NCBI RefSeq assembly: GCF_000472785.1
Contig: NZ_AXAL01000011.1
Span: forward strand, 124,001-188,000
DNA length: 64,000 nucleotides
Direction of reading: 5' to 3'
Source of the DNA: Mesorhizobium loti CJ3sym
GTDB taxonomy: Bacteria; Pseudomonadota; Alphaproteobacteria; Rhizobiales; Rhizobiaceae
Part shown: in pieces, positions 42,574 to 50,810 of the stretch
How positions within the stretch are numbered: the first letter of the stretch is position 1
How the letters are laid out: each line of letters starts with the position of its first letter
The notes under the pieces: generated by a model
What the model was told of the DNA's origin: nothing
Seen by the model: the letters and a program-made list of their open reading frames with translations, nothing else
Database searches by the model: none
Position numbers and translations under genes: made by a program

Positions 42574-42597
42574 GCGCAGCCAGATCCGGTTCGAAGT

Positions 42598-44706
42598 TCA
42601 GCCCAGCTTCACCTTCGGCTCGCGTGCCCAGAAGCGCAGCTCGCCGAGGCTTTCGACGAAGCCTGCGGAGTCCTTGGCGGATGCCAGCGCAATGACCGCC
42701 TCATCCCTTGCAATGCCCGCCTTGTCCAACAACGGGGCCGCCGCTTCGACGAAGCCGATGAACTTGCAGTGCGCGAAGGCATCGGCGACGAAGTCGCGGG
42801 CGGTGGATTCCTTCAAGAGATCGGCCATCGCCGGCTTTGCCGGCAGCAGCGCGACGGCGTCGTAGAGAACCGATGGCGCGCCTGCGATCATCTGCTGCGC
42901 GTCGATCCAGCTGCCGTCGCTGGCCTTGGCGCCGCCGACTTTCGGCGCGATGATCTCGAACTTGGCGCCGGCCTTGGTCAGCGCCTGCTTCAGGGCATTG
43001 AGCACCGCTGCATCCGTGCCGTCGGTGACCAGTATGCCGAGCTTGCGGCCCTCGAAACGGCCGGGGCCGTTCTTGAGGATGCTGAGCGCATCCGACGGGG
43101 CAAGATCCCGGCGTGTCGGCACCGCCGCATCGGCGGGCTTGGGCATGGTCTTCAGGCCAAGCGCATCCGCCACCTTGGCCGCAAGCCCATCATCGATGTT
43201 GAGCAGGTGGGACACGATGCGCTCGCGGATGACCGGGGTTTGCACCTTGCTCAGCTCGAAGGTCAGCGCGGCCGCGATGTGGCCTTGTTCCACCGGCTGC
43301 TGGCTGATGTAGAACTGGCGCGCCTGGCTGTAGTGGTCGGCAAAGGTTTCCGACCGCAGCCGCGCCTTCGGTCCGGCCTCGACCTCGGCAAAGGAGCGGA
43401 ACCCCTTGGCCGGGGATTCGCGCGGACCTTCATCCCATGAATTGGGCTGGTAGTTGGCGCGCCCGACCGGGTTGCGCATCGCCATGTGCCCATCCTGCTG
43501 GAAATTGTGGAAGGGGCATTTCGGCGCGTTGATCGGGATGTGGGTGAAATTGGTGCTGCCCAGCCTTTTGATCTGCGTGTCGAGATAGGAGAAATTGCGG
43601 CCCTGCAGCAGCGGGTCGTTGGAGAAGTCGACGCCCGGCGGCACGTTCTGCGTCATGAACGCGACCTGCTCGGTCTCGGCGAAGAAATTGTCGGGCATGC
43701 GATCGAGCACCAGGAGACCGACCGCGATCGGCCGCAGCACCTCCTCGGGGATGAGTTTGGTCGGATCGAGGATGTCGAAGTCGAAACTGTCGGCGAAGGC
43801 CTGGTCGAACAGCTGCAGCTGCAGCTCCCATTCGGGGAAATTGCCGGCGTGGATCGCGTCCCAGAGGTCGCGGCGGTGAAAATCGGGGTCGGCGCCGTTG
43901 ATCTTGACGGCCTCGTTCCAGGCAACCGACTGAAGGCCGAGCTTCGGCTTCCAGAGGAATTTGACGAAGGTCGATTCATCCTTGGCGTTGAGCAGCCGGA
44001 AGGTGTGGACGCCGAACCCTTCCATGAAGCGCAAGGAGCGCGGGATGGCGCGGTCGGACATCGCCCACATGATCATGTGCATGCTTTCGGGCGTCAGCGA
44101 AATGAAGTCCCAGAAATTGTCGTGCGCGGTCTGCGCCTGCGGGAAGTCGCTGTTCGGCTCGGCCTTCGCGGCATGGATCAGGTCGGGAAACTTGATCGCA
44201 TCCTGGATGAAGAACACCGGTATGTTGTTGCCGACAATGTCCCAATTGCCCTCCTGCGTGTAGAGCTTCACGGCAAAGCCGCGCACGTCGCGCGCGAGGT
44301 CGGCGGAGCCCTTGTTGCCGGCCACCGTGGAGAAGCGCACGAAGGCGGGCGTCTTTTCGCCGGCGCGCTGGAAGATATCGGCACGGGTGAATTTGGCCAG
44401 CGATTCATAGGTTTCGAAATAGCCATGGGCGCCATAGCCGCGAGCATGGACGACGCGTTCGGGAATGCGCTCGTGATCGAAATGGAAGATCTTTTCACGG
44501 AAGTGGAAGTCTTCGAGCACGGTCGGACCACGGGCGCCGATCCTCAGCGAGTTTTGGTCGTCGGACACAGGGCCGCCTTGCGCGGTGGTCAGCAGCGGCG
44601 TCGAACCCGAGGCGGTCTGATGCAGTTCGCCGCCTTCGCCGCGCTTCAGCTTCTGGTCGTGGATGGTCGCGGACGTTCCAGCCGGTTTCGATGCTTGCTT
44701 GGCCAT
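42598..44706 (-). CDS. katE: large-subunit catalase, HPII/KatE type
   Basis: A 702-residue clade-2 haem catalase. Catalytic His is in [13 protein letters not shown], Asn in [13 protein letters not shown] and the haem-ligating Tyr in [13 protein letters not shown]. From about residue 540 the extra flavodoxin-like C-terminal domain is present ([20 protein letters not shown]), which separates it from small-subunit catalases. Disproportionates H2O2, usually in stationary phase. Start 44706 excludes an unsupported 21-residue extension. A CsbD-like stress gene lies upstream on the same strand. Confidence 0.94.
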   Translation of the reverse strand: MAKQASKPAGTSATIHDQKLKRGEGGELHQTASGSTPLLTTAQGGPVSDDQNSLRIGARGPTVLEDFHFREKIFHFDHERIPERVVHARGYGAHGYFETYESLAKFTRADIFQRAGEKTPAFVRFSTVAGNKGSADLARDVRGFAVKLYTQEGNWDIVGNNIPVFFIQDAIKFPDLIHAAKAEPNSDFPQAQTAHDNFWDFISLTPESMHMIMWAMSDRAIPRSLRFMEGFGVHTFRLLNAKDESTFVKFLWKPKLGLQSVAWNEAVKINGADPDFHRRDLWDAIHAGNFPEWELQLQLFDQAFADSFDFDILDPTKLIPEEVLRPIAVGLLVLDRMPDNFFAETEQVAFMTQNVPPGVDFSNDPLLQGRNFSYLDTQIKRLGSTNFTHIPINAPKCPFHNFQQDGHMAMRNPVGRANYQPNSWDEGPRESPAKGFRSFAEVEAGPKARLRSETFADHYSQARQFYISQQPVEQGHIAAALTFELSKVQTPVIRERIVSHLLNIDDGLAAKVADALGLKTMPKPADAAVPTRRDLAPSDALSILKNGPGRFEGRKLGILVTDGTDAAVLNALKQALTKAGAKFEIIAPKVGGAKASDGSWIDAQQMIAGAPSVLYDAVALLPAKPAMADLLKESTARDFVADAFAHCKFIGFVEAAAPLLDKAGIARDEAVIALASAKDSAGFVESLGELRFWAREPKVKLG

Positions 44707-44804
44707 GCCTGAAATCCTTGAGGGGTCGATGCGCGGGCTGCGCTGGTTCCTCAATCTCCCTGGCGGCAATGCGTTCCCTGCCGAATTCTGATTCGGAAAT
44801 GAAG

Positions 44805-44831
44805 AAGGCCGCCGGTTCGCCCGGCGGCCTT
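44805..44831 (-). terminator. strong hairpin after csbD-like gene
   Basis: Perfect 11-bp stem AAGGCCGCCGG / CCGGCGGCCTT with a 5-base loop, 26 bp after the CsbD stop. The T-run is weak on either strand. Confidence 0.65.
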
Positions 44832-44856
44832 GATTTGCTTTAAAGACCTGGGAACC

Positions 44857-45072
44857 TCAGAGGTTCTTGTTGATCTTGGCTGCGGTCTTGTTCGTTGCAT
44901 CCTTGACGGCCGACTTCGCGTCGCCAACCGCCTTCTGGACCTTGCCCTTGGCTTCCTGCGCGGCGCCTTCGGCGCGCAGGCGATCATTGCCGACGGCCTT
45001 GCCGACGCCTTCCTTGGCTTTGCCTACGGCCTGATTGGCGAGACCCGAGGCCTTGTCGCTGGTGCTTCCCAT
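44857..45072 (-). CDS. CsbD-family stress protein
   Basis: A 71-residue, Lys/Ala/Gly-rich hydrophilic protein with repeats such as [20 protein letters not shown] and [18 protein letters not shown], the CsbD-like pattern. Induced by general stress in other bacteria; molecular role unclear. Placed upstream of the catalase, suggesting shared general stress control. Confidence 0.85.
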   Translation of the reverse strand: MGSTSDKASGLANQAVGKAKEGVGKAVGNDRLRAEGAAQEAKGKVQKAVGDAKSAVKDATNKTAAKINKNL

Positions 45073-45168
45073 GAGATTTTCCTTTTTGCGAAATTGCTTG
45101 CCTGACCGGCGAGGACCAACGTCGCTTTGTTTGGAAAGTTCCGATGCGTTTGAGAGCCAGCAAAACGA

Positions 45169-45205
45169 AAAGGCCCGCCACCGACGCGAATCGTGACGGG
45201 CCTTC
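45169..45205 (-). terminator. rho-independent terminator of RiPP operon 2
   Basis: On the minus strand AAGGCCCG and CGGGCCTT form a stem followed by TTTTCG. It lies about 180 bp after the last precursor gene (45387) and before the CsbD gene. Confidence 0.65.
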
Positions 45206-45386
45206 TGGAGTACACCGGGCGTCCCACCGCCCGGCTGTATGGAAAACTTCACGGCGCGAGGATCGTTCCATCACAGCAAGAAGCCGGCCACCTCAGGGGA
45301 GCGGGCTTTCGGGCGTTGCGGGTCGTGCAGGTCCTCCTCCCGGTGCGAGGCCGCGACCTCGCTCATGTCTCAAGCTTCGACGCGCT

Positions 45387-45476
45387 TCAGATGCAAACCG
45401 AGGTGTGGCAGACGGCGGTAACCGCCGAGAGTTTCTGACGCTTTAGAAGCGTCGGTTTGGCGTAGATTTTCTTCAT
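45387..45476 (-). CDS. RiPP-like precursor peptide 2D
   Basis: A 29-residue peptide, last of a three-gene run. Leader MKKIYAKPTLLKRQKLSAVT, core AVCHTSVCI with Cys23 and Cys28. CAGGGGACAGGCCC precedes the ATG. Only 22 bp after the previous precursor, so polycistronic. Confidence 0.75.
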   Translation of the reverse strand: MKKIYAKPTLLKRQKLSAVTAVCHTSVCI

Positions 45477-45498
45477 GGGCCTGTCCCCTGTGCAAAGA

Positions 45499-45594
45499 TC
45501 AGGATTCGCAAGGATTCGAAGGGGTGCAGAAGGCGGTTACCGCCGAAAGTCTTTCGCGCTTCAAAAGCGTCGGCTTGGCGTAGGGTTTCTTCAT
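45499..45594 (-). CDS. RiPP-like precursor peptide 2C
   Basis: A 31-residue peptide. Leader MKKPYAKPTLLKRERLSAVT, core AFCTPSNPCES: Cys23 and Cys29 with the conserved Ser26. GGGGGACAGGCC before the ATG; 22 bp after peptide 2B. Confidence 0.75.
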   Translation of the reverse strand: MKKPYAKPTLLKRERLSAVTAFCTPSNPCES

Positions 45595-45616
45595 GGCCTG
45601 TCCCCCAGGGTAAAAA

Positions 45617-45709
45617 TCAGCGTGGGCAAATCGAAGCGGGGCAGTTGGCGGTCACCATCGACAGCCTGTCGCGCTTCACCAAAAGCGGCTTCTGGTAGGT
45701 CTTTTTCAT
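45617..45709 (-). CDS. RiPP-like precursor peptide 2B
   Basis: A 30-residue peptide. Leader MKKTYQKPLLVKRDRLSMVT, core ANCPASICPR: Cys23 and Cys28, Ser26. First gene of the three-gene run 2B-2C-2D. ATGGGGACTCAAC precedes the ATG. An in-frame extension upstream exists but lies over the promoter and is not coding. Confidence 0.78.
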   Translation of the reverse strand: MKKTYQKPLLVKRDRLSMVTANCPASICPR

Positions 45710-45760
45710 GTTGAGTCCCCATTCCCCTATATGCATGAGGAAAGCCCTGCGTCTGTCTTT

Positions 45761-45778
45761 TGTCAAGCTTCCGCTAAA
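45761..45778 (-). promoter_or_regulatory. RiPP-type promoter, locus 2 unit 2B-2D
   Basis: On the minus strand TTTAGC, then four bases later GCTTGACAAAAG (TTGACA at 45761-45766). Same arrangement as at 29929 and 46018. Confidence 0.65.
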
Positions 45779-45874
45779 GTAGGCAGCCCAGCCGGCTGCT
45801 CTGCTCAAGGCTCACATTGAGCCACGATCGCCGTCGGCCTTTATCAGGCCGATACTGGATCGACCAAATGCCAA

Positions 45875-45967
45875 TCAGCCGCAAATTTCCGAAGTGGGGC
45901 AGGCGGCGGTTACGGCCGAAAGCCTGTCCCGTTTTACCAAAAGCGGCTTCTGGTAGGTCTTTTTCAT
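45875..45967 (-). CDS. RiPP-like precursor peptide 2A
   Basis: A 30-residue peptide. Leader MKKTYQKPLLVKRDRLSAVT, nearly identical to 2B, core AACPTSEICG: Cys23, Ser26, Cys29. ATGGGGATTCC precedes the ATG. It has its own promoter and is separated by 165 bp from 2B; a small GGCCT/AGGCC hairpin follows the stop. Confidence 0.78.
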   Translation of the reverse strand: MKKTYQKPLLVKRDRLSAVTAACPTSEICG

Positions 45968-46017
45968 GGAATCCCCATCCCTATTGACGCCTGAGGTAAG
46001 CGCATGCGTGCGACCTT

Positions 46018-46037
46018 TGTCAAGCAATCGCTAAAAT
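46018..46037 (-). promoter_or_regulatory. RiPP-type promoter, locus 2 unit 2A
   Basis: On the minus strand ATTTTAGC (46030-46037), then GCTTGACAAAGG (TTGACA at 46018-46023), 51 bp before the ATG. Confidence 0.65.
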
Positions 46038-46256
46038 AGAGAAACCCGCCGGCCGGAGCCTGACGGGGTTTGACTGGAGGAGTTCGGGATCGAATGGGAG
46101 ACGATCCGAGTGAAGCACGCAGATACCGCGCGAAAGTTCCACGCCTTTGCGCCAACAGAAACCTTTGACGGTCCCGAGCTCTTTAGCCGGCTCCCGCTTT
46201 CAGTCCTTGCACTGGGAAAGACACTGAACCGCAGCTTGACGTTCGCGATGCCTGCT

Positions 46257-46282
46257 ATTTTAGCTTCTACTGATGCTAAAAT
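46257..46282. promoter_or_regulatory. ATTTTAGC-N10-GCTAAAAT dyad
   Basis: Perfect 8-bp inverted repeat between RiPP locus 2 and the DUF1275 gene. The half-site equals the element upstream of RiPP -35 boxes; a similar dyad is at 47992-48011. Confidence 0.55.
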
Positions 46283-46397
46283 CACGCATAGTCGGCGCAA
46301 CAGGCCGCACGGGGCTTTCAGCGTTCATATTCGCGGTGGTCATCGCGATGGCCACCGCGTCCCGCTCCCGCTACAAGAGGGCGAGAGGGTTTGGGAA

Positions 46398-47095
46398 ATG
46401 CTGGTTCGCGAAGGCGATCAAAGGACAATCGATATCGACGTTCGCCTCGCGGCGCTGCTCGCGGCCGTGGCTGGCGCCCTCAACGCGGCGGGTTTTCAGG
46501 CCACCGGTTTCTTCTCCGCCAACATGACAGGCAATGTCTCCGCGCTGTCGGATCACCTTGGCCTGGCGCAGTTCGGCCTGGCCGGGCTTTTCCTGTCCCT
46601 GGTGATCGCTTTCATCGCCGGCGCCTTCGTTTCTGGCCTGCTGATCGAAGCGGGCCGAAACAGAGGCGTGAGGGCGATCTATGCCTACAGCATTACGCTC
46701 GAGGCCGGGATGCTGCTTGCCCTGGGTGTGGTCGACCTCTGGCTGCCGAGTGCCCAAAGCGGGTCGGCACTCGTGCTTGGCCTCAGCTTCGTGATGGGCC
46801 TGCAGAATGCGGCCACGACGCGCATATCCAATGCCCGCATCCGCATCACGCATGTCTCGGGAATGGCCACCGATATCGGTCTCGGGCTTGCGGTTCTGGC
46901 CAGCACCCAACCCAGCGCGCCGATGCCAGGGCCCGCCTTCGGTTGCATCTCATCACCATCCTGTCGTTCTTCATCGGCGGCGTCGGTGGTGTCATCGTCT
47001 ACCTGGCGATCGGCGGATGGCTGCTGCTGATCTGTGCCGGTCTGCTCTTCGCCATCGCCTTGCCCGAGGCCCGCCGGGCACGGCGGGCGGCCTGA
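46398..47095 (+). pseudogene. DUF1275 (YoaK-like) membrane protein, frame broken near 46930
   Basis: A permease-like protein of about 230 residues with six helices: LAALLAAVAGALNAAGFQAT, FFSANMTGNVSALSDHLG (family signature), LVLGLSFVMGLQNAATTRIS, ITHVSGMATDIGL. After about residue 175 the proper continuation (RLRLHLITILSFFIGGVGG, final helix to ARRARRAA) is in the frame one base back. One missing base around 46925-46940 accounts for it. Start 46398 is in good context; an upstream open frame is not homologous. Confidence 0.8.
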
Positions 47096-47375
47096 GTCTC
47101 CGGGCTTCGCAAAGCCTTACTGTCATCGGACACCACCTCCGAAGAAGTGGACATATAGTTCCGAATGGCCTTGCTTCGCTCAGGACATGACAGAGCTTAT
47201 CGAGGGCTGCCAGCCTGTTGAAAATCATTACGGCAGCTAGTCTGACGAAAGTCAGTTCTGGTTCCATGGATAAATCGATTTTAATTTCTGGCTGGACTGT
47301 AACGGACCGAAATCTCGCGACGTACTCCTAACGGGGAGCTTTTTCCCCCGACACCTGAAAGGTGAGGAGACCAAC

Positions 47376-47642
47376 ATGATTAAGTCAATACTTGCAGCCT
47401 CTGCCCTCGGCATCTGCCTGATCCAGCCTGCTTTCGCCGACGACGCAATGATGAAGTGCGACGACGCTTCCATGATGAAGATACAGACCGACATGGACGC
47501 CATGACAGGTGACGCCATGAAGCCGCAGAAGGAAATGGCCATGAAGGAAATGGACATGGCCAAGGATTCGATGAAGGCAAACAAGACCGACGATTGCATG
47601 ATGCACATGGATAACGCCATGAAGGCGATGAAGAAGGGCTGA
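47376..47642 (+). CDS. small secreted methionine-rich protein
   Basis: An 88-residue protein with a signal peptide (MIKSILAASALGICLIQPAFA) and a mature part of about 67 residues with around 20 Met, many as MM or M-x-M (DDAMMKCDDASMMK; KEMAMKEMDMAKDSM), plus two Cys. Met-rich periplasmic proteins often bind Cu(I), but no copper genes adjoin. GAGGAGACC upstream. Confidence 0.72.
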   Translation: MIKSILAASALGICLIQPAFADDAMMKCDDASMMKIQTDMDAMTGDAMKPQKEMAMKEMDMAKDSMKANKTDDCMMHMDNAMKAMKKG

Positions 47643-47763
47643 GTGTTTCCTGGGATCGGCGGGGCCATCTTGGCCTCGCCTTTTCGCTCGGCACTCCCTG
47701 ATCTCAGAAGGCCAAGGCAGCATCTTCGAAGTCATATGCGAGGCGATGCCGTACGAAGCGCCA

Positions 47764-47952
47764 TCAAGGAGCGGTTTGCAACCCACTGCCACGACAGTCT
47801 GGACAGACGCGCGTTTGGCCCTTGCACCCCGCGCGGTAAACACCGTGGGGACAGCATGCGCCACTGGAGGCCAACCATTTTTCGCAATCGAAAACCTTGC
47901 CGGCGCCCAGACATTGCCGGCACTGAAACTTCCTGAACGCTGTCAAATTCAC
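47764..47952 (-). CDS. small CxxCxGxG zinc-finger protein
   Basis: A 62-residue protein (GTG start) with QCRQCLGAGKV and VCPDCRGSG, the paired DnaJ-type CxxCxGxG knuckles, and extra Cys between. Likely one zinc. The ribosome-binding site is weak. It occupies part of the 520-bp gap 47643-48162, which otherwise holds a dyad and terminator. Confidence 0.55.
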   Translation of the reverse strand: MNLTAFRKFQCRQCLGAGKVFDCEKWLASSGACCPHGVYRAGCKGQTRVCPDCRGSGLQTAP

Positions 47953-47991
47953 CTGCCGTACCCCAAGACCGGCAATAACGTAGCAGGTGTT

Positions 47992-48061
47992 ATTTTAGTT
48001 TCAGCTAAAATGGCCGGCGCCCGTTCGGTTGGGGCCGATGGGTAAGGGAGGGCGCCGGCCA
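47992..48061 (-). terminator. terminator hairpin joined to ATTTTAG dyad
   Basis: TGGCCGGCGCCC (48011-48022) pairs with GGGCGCCGGCCA (48050-48061). On the minus strand the stem is followed by TTTTAGC, fitting termination of the 48163-49194 gene. The tail overlaps ATTTTAG-N6-CTAAAAT (47992-48011), the half-site also seen near RiPP locus 2. Confidence 0.6.
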
Positions 48062-48162
48062 AAGCGGAGATGAGATCACCGCCGCAGGACTAAATTAGCA
48101 CTCTCTAAATCTCTTCCGATATGGTGTGATCGCGGACTGGGCCTTTGTCTGCTGCCATCCGC

Positions 48163-49194
48163 CTAATTCCTGTCCGCCGGCTTCGAGCGCATCCTCGACA
48201 CCGTCTCGCGCTCGGCGCGCTTGGAGCGCAGCGGGGGCAGGCCGCGGTCGATCAGGTCCATGTCTTCCAGCACCATGTCGCCCATGCGCTTGAAGGCGAT
48301 GTCGAGCGCGCCGGCGCGGTGGGCGGAGCGCAGGAAGCCAGGGATGGTACGGACGGGATGATCCGGCGCCAGCGGCTCTTCGGGGAAGACGTCGCTGGCG
48401 GCGACGATGTGGCCGCTCTTGACCGCTGCCATCAGCGCGGGGAAGTCGACCACGCCGGCGCGGCTGAGCAGGATGAAGGCGGCGCCCTTGCGCATCGAGG
48501 CAAAGGCCGGGCTGCCCAGAAAACCCTGGTTCTCTGATGTCACCGAGGCGACGACGAAGACAAAGTCGCTCGATGTCAGCACATCGTCGAGCGAGGCCGG
48601 CTCGACGCCGTTGTCGATGAGGATCGATGGCGGCAGCCAAGGGTCGAAAACCCTGGTGCGGGTGCGAAAGCCCGACAGCAGGCGGTTCAGCGCGCGGCCG
48701 AGATCGCCGAAGCCGATGATGCCGACATCGGCGCCAGACAAAAGCCGCGCTGTCAGATTGCCGTCGCCGCCCCACAGCTCCTCGCCCTTGCGGAAGGCGA
48801 GGTCAGCATCGACGATGTTGCGGGCGATGTTGAGCGCCATGGCGAGGCCAAGCTCTGCCACCGGCTCGGCGAAGACGAGACCCGTGGTGACGACATGGAT
48901 GCCGCGCGCAAACAGCGTCTCGTAGGGCATGTTGTTGATGAGATTGGTCTCGACATTGAAGACGCAGCGCAGCGCCGTCATGCTTGCCAGTGTCTCAGGC
49001 GAGATCGGCGGCTGGCCGATGATATAGCGGGCTTCACCGAGCACATCGGCCGGCAGTTTGGCGACGCCCTCGGCGGTCGTCTCGACGATGCGGTAATGCG
49101 CCTTGAGGCGCGCCAGCTGCGGCGGCGTGAAGATCAGCTCGAGCGTGCGTGGTTCCGGCGCGCTGATGACCAGCGGCAAATCCTTGTTTGGCAT
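48163..49194 (-). CDS. D-isomer-specific 2-hydroxyacid dehydrogenase
   Basis: A 343-residue NAD(P)-dependent dehydrogenase: split catalytic domain, Rossmann motif VGIIGFGDLGRALNRLL (GxGxxG as GFGDLG), LLSRAGVVDFPAL with the substrate Arg, DVFPEEPL with the acid, and near the end SAHRAGALD with the catalytic His. Phosphoglycerate-dehydrogenase superfamily; substrate unknown. Divergent from a LacI regulator with operator-like palindromes, so probably part of a sugar or sugar-acid catabolic locus. Confidence 0.9.
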   Translation of the reverse strand: MPNKDLPLVISAPEPRTLELIFTPPQLARLKAHYRIVETTAEGVAKLPADVLGEARYIIGQPPISPETLASMTALRCVFNVETNLINNMPYETLFARGIHVVTTGLVFAEPVAELGLAMALNIARNIVDADLAFRKGEELWGGDGNLTARLLSGADVGIIGFGDLGRALNRLLSGFRTRTRVFDPWLPPSILIDNGVEPASLDDVLTSSDFVFVVASVTSENQGFLGSPAFASMRKGAAFILLSRAGVVDFPALMAAVKSGHIVAASDVFPEEPLAPDHPVRTIPGFLRSAHRAGALDIAFKRMGDMVLEDMDLIDRGLPPLRSKRAERETVSRMRSKPADRN

Positions 49195-49312
49195 GACGAT
49201 TCCTCCCGGCGCGATGCTACAAGCGCGCTTTTGCTTTGCACATGTCGTTATCCCAAAATCGCTGTATGCTTTTTGGGCGGCATGTGGCTCGGCGGCTAAA
49301 ATACCGCCGATG

Positions 49313-49341
49313 AATCGATTTACAACTGCGAAAAATCGATT
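49313..49341. promoter_or_regulatory. two AATCGATTTAC sites, probable LacI operators
   Basis: AATCGATT palindromes at 49313-49320 and 49334-49341, each followed by TAC, 21 bp apart (two helical turns), in the gap between the divergent dehydrogenase and LacI genes. Central CG palindromes are typical of LacI-family operators. Confidence 0.65.
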
Positions 49342-49397
49342 TACTCATTTCACCAGCGGACCAAAGTGCTGATGTCCGCGCCTCGGGAGGAGGATCC

Positions 49398-50471
49398 ATG
49401 GCGCATAGGCAGGACCAGCAGCGGCGTGCGTCGATCCATGACGTGGCAAGCCGCGCCGGCGTGTCGGCCGCCACCGTCTCCAAGGTCATGGCCGGCGTCA
49501 CCACGGTAAAGCCCGAAAATGCGCAACGCGTCCTCGATGCCATTGAGCAGCTGGGCTACCGCGTCGATCCGCTGGCCTCCGACATGCGGAGGGCCAAGCG
49601 CCGCATCATCGGTGCCATCATGCCGGAATTCGAAAGCGAATTCTTCGGCCAGATGGTCACTCAGCTCGAAAGCCTGGCCGAGCAGCGCGGCTACACGCTG
49701 GTGGCGGCGTCGAGCCGTGAATCGGAAGCGCGCGAAACGGAAATCCTGGCCCGCATGCATGACTGGCGGGTTGCCGGCGTCGTGCTGGCGCCGGTGCGCA
49801 ACGAGCATGGCCCGGCGGCCGATTTCATGAAAGCCAATGGCATGACCGGCGTGCTGATCGACCGCGTGCTGTCGGACGACGCCTTCGACACCGTGTCGGC
49901 CGACAGTGCGGCCGCCAGCGCCGAAGTGGCGCGCGAACTGATCGGCAAGGGGCACCGCCATATACTGGTGGTCGGCCTCGGCGAGCAGGCGGCCACCGTG
50001 CGCGCGCGCCTCGACGGATTTCGTACCACGGCGCTGAAACTGGCGCCGGATGTGCGCATCGATGTCGTGCTTGCGGAAACCGATGTCGAGCCGCTGCGGG
50101 CGCAACTGCGCGACTATTTCGACAGGGTTGAAGGCAAGGGTAGGGGAGCGCGCCCGACGGCGGTCTATTCGCTGTTCCTCAAGGGTACGCTGGTGGCGCT
50201 GTCGGAATTCCGCCGCCGCTTCTGGCATTGCCCCAACGATATCTCGCTGGTCGGCTTCGACGATGCCGAATGGATGCAGGTGACATGGCCGGCCATCGCC
50301 GCCGTGGTGCAGCCGGTGCGCCAGATCGCCGGCCACGCCATGGAGGCATTGTTTGCCAGGATTGAAGGCGGGGAGGGGCCGCCAGTCGCGCGGCTCGAAC
50401 CTTGCCAGGTTTTGATGCGGGAATCCGTTGGCTCGCCAGGCAACGGCCCGCATCCCGGAAACCGACAATAG
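49398..50471 (+). CDS. LacI-family transcriptional regulator
   Basis: A 357-residue repressor. The N-terminal HTH is SIHDVASRAGVSAATVSKVM with hinge AQRVLDAIEQLGYRVDPLA; the effector domain resembles periplasmic sugar-binding proteins (RIIGAIMPEFESEFFGQMV, ISLVGFDDAEWMQVTWPAI). Likely controls the divergent dehydrogenase and the gene that once followed (see 50521). GGGAGGAGGATCC before the ATG. Confidence 0.92.
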   Translation: MAHRQDQQRRASIHDVASRAGVSAATVSKVMAGVTTVKPENAQRVLDAIEQLGYRVDPLASDMRRAKRRIIGAIMPEFESEFFGQMVTQLESLAEQRGYTLVAASSRESEARETEILARMHDWRVAGVVLAPVRNEHGPAADFMKANGMTGVLIDRVLSDDAFDTVSADSAAASAEVARELIGKGHRHILVVGLGEQAATVRARLDGFRTTALKLAPDVRIDVVLAETDVEPLRAQLRDYFDRVEGKGRGARPTAVYSLFLKGTLVALSEFRRRFWHCPNDISLVGFDDAEWMQVTWPAIAAVVQPVRQIAGHAMEALFARIEGGEGPPVARLEPCQVLMRESVGSPGNGPHPGNRQ

Positions 50472-50520
50472 CCGGCAGCGCCGCGGCCGCGGTGGCGCGC
50501 CAACAGAAAGGCTAGAGTCG

Positions 50521-50670
50521 ATGAACGTTTTTGGACCGCACACGTTTGCAATTGCGCCGGTCTGGGACCTCGACCTGATCGAGCCGCAGATGGAACGGCT
50601 GAAGGGGCTGGGCATCGGCCTGCTGGAAATCCCGCTGCTGCGCCCCGAGGAGATCGACACCAAGCGATCG
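50521..50670 (+). pseudogene. 5' fragment of a sugar-phosphate isomerase/epimerase-like gene
   Basis: The first 50 or so residues (GPHTFAIAPVWDLDLIEPQM; LKGLGIGLLEIPLLRPEEID) look like the start of a xylose-isomerase-type TIM barrel, then coding potential ends abruptly and the reverse strand of another gene begins. Stop at 50695-50697 by chance. It sits where the LacI operon's first structural gene would be. Confidence 0.65.
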
Positions 50671-50744
50671 TTGCTCACACCGATCACGCCGATATAGATG
50701 ATGCCGCGCTTCTGGCTCGCGGTCATGTAAACATAGCCGGTCAT
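50670..50744 (-). pseudogene. 5' fragment of a GIY-YIG nuclease-like gene
   Basis: On the minus strand from 50744: MTGYVYMTASQKRGIIYIGV, the N-terminal YVY...YIG pair of GIY-YIG (UPF0213-like) proteins, cut after about 25 residues at the junction with the isomerase fragment. Confidence 0.65.
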
Positions 50745-50810
50745 GCATCAACCGTAGCGGGCCTTCGCCGCGGCGACTATCCTGATCCGCCGCACTCGTC
50801 GTCTGATGTC

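Noticed and set aside
43486..44712. 408-codon plus-strand frame
   Set aside because: Antisense to the catalase, which has all catalytic motifs.
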